From positions 1 through 10,091 of the forward strand of contig CAZKHA010000124.1 of NCBI GenBank assembly GCA_964552325.1: DNA of 10,091 bases, written 5' to 3'. This DNA is from CAZKCK01 sp964552325 (GTDB taxonomy: Bacteria; Bacteroidota; Bacteroidia; Bacteroidales; TTA-H9). Below the pieces are notes generated by a model that was given only the letters and a program-made list of their open reading frames with translations, made no database searches and had not been told where the DNA came from. Position numbers and translations under genes: made by a program. Positions 7,359-10,091 of this stretch are shown piece after piece (the first letter of the stretch is position 1; each line of letters starts with the position of its first letter).

Positions 7359-7754
7359 CTATTCCTGCCAAAAAACACCCGATTCAAGACATTGTTCTAT
7401 TTTCTTCTTCAACTTCCAACAAGTCATTTGGCGCATCTCGAACAGACGGCCAAGTTCATGACTTGAAATGTTGGGATTAGAACAAACCGTAAATGCAAGC
7501 TTAAAAGCTTCATTTAATGGTAGATGACAACGATGGAACATAGTATGCGCCGTTGGGGATTCAACATGCTTACACCTTGTGCACCGGCGTGAATAAGCTG
7601 TTTTACCTTTGCAATAATTTTGATTACCACATTTTCGGCAGGAATAACCATCCTTCCACTTTTCTTGGGCTAAATATGCAAGACATTGCTCTTCAGTATT
7701 TAAACTGGATTCAAACGTTGCTATTGTAATATTCTTAAAAATTGTGAATGACAT
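7359..7754 (-). CDS. IS1595-type transposase N-terminal fragment (zinc ribbon plus helical domain), no DDE domain
   Basis: This is a 131-residue protein from ATG 7754. Residues of about 20-85 match the zinc ribbon at the start of IS1595-family transposases: EEQCLAYLAQEKWKDGY, then CRKC (Cys39, Cys42) and CTRC (Cys58, Cys61) as four zinc ligands, then SPTAHTMFHRCHLPLNEAFK. Residues of about 92-124 look like the helix-turn-helix-like segment that follows in the family (ISSHELGRLFEMRQMT, CWKLKKK). Full transposases continue with a DDE nuclease of roughly 150 or more residues; here the frame stops soon after the helix, and the 43 bases to the C10 gene cannot hold it. I see no terminal inverted repeats. 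A TTG at 7850 would add 32 residues but lies upstream of the -7 box. Ten cysteines in 131 residues is high. It is either an IS remnant or a domesticated DNA-binding protein, so I call it a short gene and not a pseudogene; the frame is intact and has a promoter box. Confidence 0.7.
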   Translation of the reverse strand: MSFTIFKNITIATFESSLNTEEQCLAYLAQEKWKDGYSCRKCGNQNYCKGKTAYSRRCTRCKHVESPTAHTMFHRCHLPLNEAFKLAFTVCSNPNISSHELGRLFEMRQMTCWKLKKKIEQCLESGVFWQE

Positions 7755-7810
7755 AAAACTGACAAAAAGACATGCGTAGTTGATAAAGCAAGCTTGTGGA
7801 ATAATTGTTG

Positions 7811-7818
7811 CAAAGATA
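7811..7818 (-). promoter_or_regulatory. -7 box for the zinc-ribbon gene
   Basis: The minus strand reads TATCTTTG, a TAnnTTTG match, 56 bases before ATG 7754. No TTTG is found at a good -33 distance. The box rules out the longer TTG start at 7850, which would lie upstream of the transcription start. Confidence 0.45.
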
Positions 7819-7858
7819 CAAAAAGTGTTACTAAAGCGATTTGAAATCAAAAAAATTA

Positions 7859-7866
7859 TATCTTTG
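7859..7866 (+). promoter_or_regulatory. -7 box for the thioredoxin operon
   Basis: TATCTTTG matches TAnnTTTG. A TTTG at 7840-7843 is a possible -33 element, but the 15-base spacing is shorter than the usual 17-23. The first ATG is only 13 bases downstream, so the leader is very short, and the TTG at 7841 cannot be the translation start. Confidence 0.6.
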
Positions 7867-7879
7867 TCGCCGAAAACTT

Positions 7880-8368
7880 ATGATCATGAAATACAAAATA
7901 TCTTTCTTAGCTATCCTGTTTGCATCGTTTGTGCTTGTTTCGTGCAATCAATCAGGTAGTACTTCTGAAAAAGCAGGCACTAGTACGGATAAACAAGTAG
8001 TCCTTATTAATGATGCCACCTTTAAGGAAAAGGTCTGGAACTACACCGAGAGCCCAATGGAGTTTAAATACCTAGGTGATAAACCTTGTGTAGTTGATTT
8101 TTACGCAGATTGGTGTGCCCCATGCAAAACTGCTGGCCCAATACTAGAAGAAGTTGCAAATGAATACAAAGGAAAAGTTGTTTTCTACAAAGTAAACATT
8201 GATGAAAACAAAGAGCTTGCAGCTGCGTTTAATATACGCTCTATACCTGCTTTTCTGTTTGTTCCGGTAAAAGGCGACCCCGAAATGACCGGTGGAATAG
8301 CCCCTACCAAAGAAGCAACAAAGAAAATGTTTACGGATATGGTACAAAAAATTGAACAAGTTAAATAA
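7880..8368 (+). CDS. Lipid-anchored thioredoxin (CAPC), first of three
   Basis: This 162-residue thiol-disulfide oxidoreductase has a type II signal peptide with lipobox LVSC (lipid cysteine Cys22). The following residues are NQSG, with no acidic export stretch, so I expect a lipoprotein facing the periplasm. The thioredoxin fold spans about 50-160, with active site WCAPC (Cys79, Cys82) inside FYADWCAPCK and the cis-proline Pro123 in IRSIPAF. A helical N-terminal extension (FKEKVWNY, then FKYLGDKPC) and a third cysteine (Cys70) nine residues before the active site are shared with the two downstream paralogues. The extension recalls TrxP of Bacteroides fragilis. The start could also be ATG 7886, giving MKYKISF and a more usual signal peptide. 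It lies 17 bases ahead of the second thioredoxin gene. Its role is probably reduction of exported cysteine proteins; the electron donor is not encoded here. Confidence 0.9.
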   Translation: MIMKYKISFLAILFASFVLVSCNQSGSTSEKAGTSTDKQVVLINDATFKEKVWNYTESPMEFKYLGDKPCVVDFYADWCAPCKTAGPILEEVANEYKGKVVFYKVNIDENKELAAAFNIRSIPAFLFVPVKGDPEMTGGIAPTKEATKKMFTDMVQKIEQVK

Positions 8369-8385
8369 CTGAAACCCCAATCAAC

Positions 8386-8877
8386 ATGAAAAAGAACCTT
8401 TTAACTACGATGCTGGCTCTAATGCTTTTTGCAGTACCAACAGTTATGTTTGGTCAAACTACTAAAACAGAACCAGCTAAAGACAAAACCACAACTTCCA
8501 CCTCTGGAAAAGTCATTTATTTGACGAGCGAGGAATTTAAAAAGAAAGTATTTGATTATCAAAAAAATGGCAATAACTGGAAATTTGAAGGCAAAAAACC
8601 TTGTATTGTTGATTTTTATGCAGACTGGTGTCGTCCATGTAAAATTATTGCCCCAATTTTGGAAGAACTTGCCGAAACCTATAAAGATCAGATTGTTATA
8701 TACAAAGTAAACACCGATAAGGAAAAAGAAGTTGCTGGTGCATTTGCTATCCGCAGTATCCCAAGCCTTTTGTTTTGCCCTAAGGAAGGCAAATCAGAGA
8801 TGATTGTTGGTGGCCGTTCAAAAGAAGACTTTGTAAAGCTTATCGAAGAAAAATTATTGGCTAAAAAAAATAAATAA
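8386..8877 (+). CDS. Periplasmic thioredoxin (CRPC), second of three
   Basis: This 163-residue thioredoxin has a cleavable signal peptide (MKKNLLTTMLALMLFAVPTV, cut near MFGQ) and a Lys/Thr/Ser-rich linker at about 25-41, so a soluble periplasmic place is likely. The domain starts near residue 42 and carries the same N-terminal extension (FKKKVFDY, WKFEGKKPC), active site WCRPC (Cys82, Cys85) and cis-proline Pro126. Two further cysteines are present: Cys73 before the active site and Cys131 in LLFCP. The Arg-Pro dipeptide between the active cysteines is unusual for thioredoxin and should shift the redox potential, but its direction cannot be told from sequence. The gene sits 17 bases after the first and 11 bases before the third thioredoxin gene, without promoters between them. 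Confidence 0.92.
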   Translation: MKKNLLTTMLALMLFAVPTVMFGQTTKTEPAKDKTTTSTSGKVIYLTSEEFKKKVFDYQKNGNNWKFEGKKPCIVDFYADWCRPCKIIAPILEELAETYKDQIVIYKVNTDKEKEVAGAFAIRSIPSLLFCPKEGKSEMIVGGRSKEDFVKLIEEKLLAKKNK

Positions 8878-8888
8878 CCTTATTAATA

Positions 8889-9245
8889 ATGATTGAACAC
8901 TTAACAAAAGAAACCTTCTTGGAAAAAGTATTTAATTACGAAGTGAACCAAGAATGGAAATTTGAAGGCAAATTGCCTTGTATTATAGACTTCTACGCCG
9001 ATTGGTGTGGACCCTGTAAAATGGTAGCCCCCATACTAGAAGAATTGGCAACGGAGTACGAAGGCAAGATTAACATTTACAAAGTAAATACCGAGAATGA
9101 ACAAGAATTGGCTGGTGCTTTCGGTATCCGCAGCATCCCAAGCATGTTGTTTTGCCCAACCGATGCACAACCGCAAATGGCAGTTGGTGCATTGCCTAAA
9201 GATTCGATGAAAGCCGCTATTGCGGATGTTCTTCTCAAAAACTAA
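8889..9245 (+). CDS. trxA: Cytoplasmic thioredoxin (CGPC), third of three
   Basis: At 118 residues this protein is a thioredoxin with no signal peptide and the classical active site WCGPC (Cys40, Cys43); cis-proline is Pro84 in IRSIPSM. The first 30 residues (FLEKVFNYE, WKFEGKLPC) form the same extension as in the two exported neighbours and in Bacteroides TrxP, making it about ten residues longer than E. coli TrxA. Cys31 and Cys89 are extra cysteines matching Cys73 and Cys131 of the second thioredoxin. It is the last gene of the operon and is followed by a strong terminator at 9308-9341. It should act as a general disulfide reductase with thioredoxin reductase, which is not in the window. 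The symbol trxA is a functional label; trxP may be the better orthologue name. Confidence 0.93.
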   Translation: MIEHLTKETFLEKVFNYEVNQEWKFEGKLPCIIDFYADWCGPCKMVAPILEELATEYEGKINIYKVNTENEQELAGAFGIRSIPSMLFCPTDAQPQMAVGALPKDSMKAAIADVLLKN

Positions 9246-9307
9246 ATTATAAAGAACCTCAAACATTTGTTTGATTTTCATACCTTGGATTGATTAGATT
9301 TGTTGGT

Positions 9308-9341
9308 AAAACCGTCAGCTTTATTTCTGACGGTTTTTTTT
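9308..9341 (+). terminator. Intrinsic terminator of the thioredoxin operon
   Basis: CCGTCAG (9312-9318) pairs with CTGACGG (9327-9333) around an 8-base loop, preceded by A residues and followed by eight T residues (9334-9341). It lies about 65 bases after the last thioredoxin stop. A weaker AT-rich hairpin, TCAAACA with TGTTTGA at 9259-9274, lies between the stop and this terminator. Confidence 0.9.
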
Positions 9342-9357
9342 GTTTGCCGCCAATTGT

Positions 9358-9365
9358 TATTTTTG
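9358..9365 (+). promoter_or_regulatory. -7 box of the WbqC-family gene, almost leaderless
   Basis: TATTTTTG matches TAnnTTTG. It ends only 6 bases before ATG 9372, so transcription would start at or right next to the start codon. A TTTG at 9339-9342, in the T-run of the terminator, is a possible -33 element at a spacing of 15. Confidence 0.5.
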
Positions 9366-9371
9366 CAAGCC

Positions 9372-10022
9372 ATGAACATCCTAGTATCCACAGCATACCT
9401 TCCGCCCATAAGCTATATGGCCGCTTTGGTAATGGCCGAAGAGGTTTCTATTGAAGTATGCGAAACCTATCCTAAGCAAACCTTTCGAAACCGCTGCCAA
9501 ATTGCCACCTCAAATGGGCCTCATTCATTGAGTATTCCAGTTATAAAAACCGAAGGAAATCATACCAAAACCTCTCAAATAACCATTAGCTTTAGCGAAA
9601 ACTGGCGGCAAAACCATTGGAGAGCCATTGAATCGGCTTACAATAACTCCGCTTATTTTTTATACTATCGCGATGAGTTTGAAGATATCTACACAAAAAA
9701 ACATGAGAACTTAGTTGAATTCAATCAACTTTTGTTGGGAAAACTGCTTAAATTACTTCATATCGACCGTCGCATTTTGTTTACGGAAGAGTTTGAAAAA
9801 CATCCTGAAGAAGTACTAGATTTACGTGAATTGATACACCCAAAATCGCCAGAAGCCCTCCTTGGTCACAACTCATACCCAACTTATTTTCAAGCATTTG
9901 CCGATAAGACTGGTTTTTTGCCCAATTTAAGTATCCTCGACTTGCTTTGCTCTCAAGGGCCACACAGCCGTGAATACCTGGAAACCATGGCGCAAAAACT
10001 TAAAACAAGGTTTTTGATGTGA
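9372..10022 (+). CDS. WbqC-family protein
   Basis: This 216-residue protein matches the WbqC-like family across its whole length. The signature begins MNILVSTAYLPPISYMAAL, then ETYPKQTFRNRCQI near 31-44, LSIPV at 53-57, a central W-x3-HWRAIESAYNNS block near 79-93 with YFLYYRDEF, and near the end YFQAF with LPNLSILDLLCSQGP. The family is named after a gene in an O-antigen cluster and is common in Bacteroidetes; its biochemical activity is, to my knowledge, not settled, though a role in polysaccharide or glycan assembly is usually proposed. There is no signal peptide, so it is cytoplasmic. The start is ATG 9372; a longer frame from 9300 would run through the terminator hairpin. It lies after the thioredoxin terminator and has its own -7 box, so it is a separate unit. 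No glycan genes are visible in the window. Confidence 0.88.
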   Translation: MNILVSTAYLPPISYMAALVMAEEVSIEVCETYPKQTFRNRCQIATSNGPHSLSIPVIKTEGNHTKTSQITISFSENWRQNHWRAIESAYNNSAYFLYYRDEFEDIYTKKHENLVEFNQLLLGKLLKLLHIDRRILFTEEFEKHPEEVLDLRELIHPKSPEALLGHNSYPTYFQAFADKTGFLPNLSILDLLCSQGPHSREYLETMAQKLKTRFLM

Positions 10023-10023
10023 G

Positions 10024-10087
10024 GATGTGGAGATTTGAAGATGTGGAGATGTGGAAATGTGCTAATGTGCTAATGTGCTCATGTTTA
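10024..10087. repeat. Tandem array of 8-base units
   Basis: Directly after the WbqC-family stop, eight consecutive 8-base units follow with no spacer. The pattern is roughly R-A-T-G-T-G-N-N: three units are GATGTGGA, one is GATTTGAA, three are AATGTGCT, and the last (CATGTTTA) is degenerate. The array lies just before the right edge and may continue beyond it. It is not a coding repeat, since 8 is not a multiple of 3. Confidence 0.8.
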
Positions 10088-10091
10088 AGAG

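Noticed and set aside
7755..7850. 32-residue N-terminal extension of the zinc-ribbon protein from a TTG at 7850
   Set aside because: It starts upstream of the -7 box at 7811-7818, and family similarity begins after ATG 7754.
7841..7879. Upstream TTG start for the first thioredoxin
   Set aside because: It lies before the -7 box TATCTTTG and would spoil the lipoprotein signal peptide.
7316..7879. Complete insertion sequence around the zinc-ribbon gene
   Set aside because: No DDE domain, no terminal inverted repeats or target duplications found by eye; flanks are promoter DNA and a neighbouring gene end.
9300..9371. 24-residue extension of the WbqC-family protein
   Set aside because: It runs through the terminator hairpin and T-run and precedes the family's conserved start MNILVSTAYLPP.
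10024..10087. CRISPR array
   Set aside because: Units of 8 bases are contiguous without spacers; this is a simple tandem repeat.

Overview
The window looks like chromosomal DNA of a Bacteroidetes (Bacteroidota) bacterium. The evidence is a type IX secretion (T9SS) C-terminal sorting domain, a lipoprotein with a surface-export-like K-D-D-D stretch after its lipid cysteine, thioredoxins of the Bacteroides TrxP type, and several promoters with the TAnnTTTG -7 box of this phylum. Shine-Dalgarno sequences are mostly absent. A Bacteroidales-like lineage is my guess from the thioredoxins, but the order cannot be fixed from the sequence.

Left part (1-4921, minus strand): four genes lie head to tail with gaps of 19, 42 and 48 bases and probably form one operon of exported proteins. 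In transcription order they are: a probable surface lipoprotein (fibronectin III-like plus Lcl/DUF1566-like domain), a secreted PHP-type metallo-phosphoesterase with a C-terminal discoidin-like domain, a secreted M1 zinc aminopeptidase, and the first 40 codons of a further signal-peptide protein cut by the left edge. The best promoter for this operon lies at 5131-5161, in a gap of 264 bases shared with the divergent gene to the right. There, two -7 boxes form a perfect 20-base palindrome.

Middle (5186-7358): a large secreted cysteine protease of the streptopain (C10) family with propeptide, two CUB domains and a T9SS sorting domain. Together with the M1 peptidase and the surface lipoprotein it suggests protein degradation at or outside the cell surface.

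Right part (7359-10091): a short minus-strand gene encodes only the zinc ribbon plus helical DNA-binding part of an IS1595-type transposase, without a DDE nuclease. Divergent from it is a three-gene thioredoxin operon ending at a clear intrinsic terminator. The three thioredoxins are tandem paralogues predicted for three places: membrane lipoprotein (CAPC), soluble periplasm (CRPC) and cytoplasm (CGPC). A WbqC-family gene follows with its own, almost leaderless promoter. The window ends in an array of 8-base tandem repeats that runs toward the right edge.

No rRNA, tRNA, CRISPR array or complete mobile element is visible. The most unusual items are the compartment-partitioned thioredoxin triplet next to a cysteine-rich, nuclease-less transposase fragment, the palindromic divergent promoter, and the 8-base repeat array.
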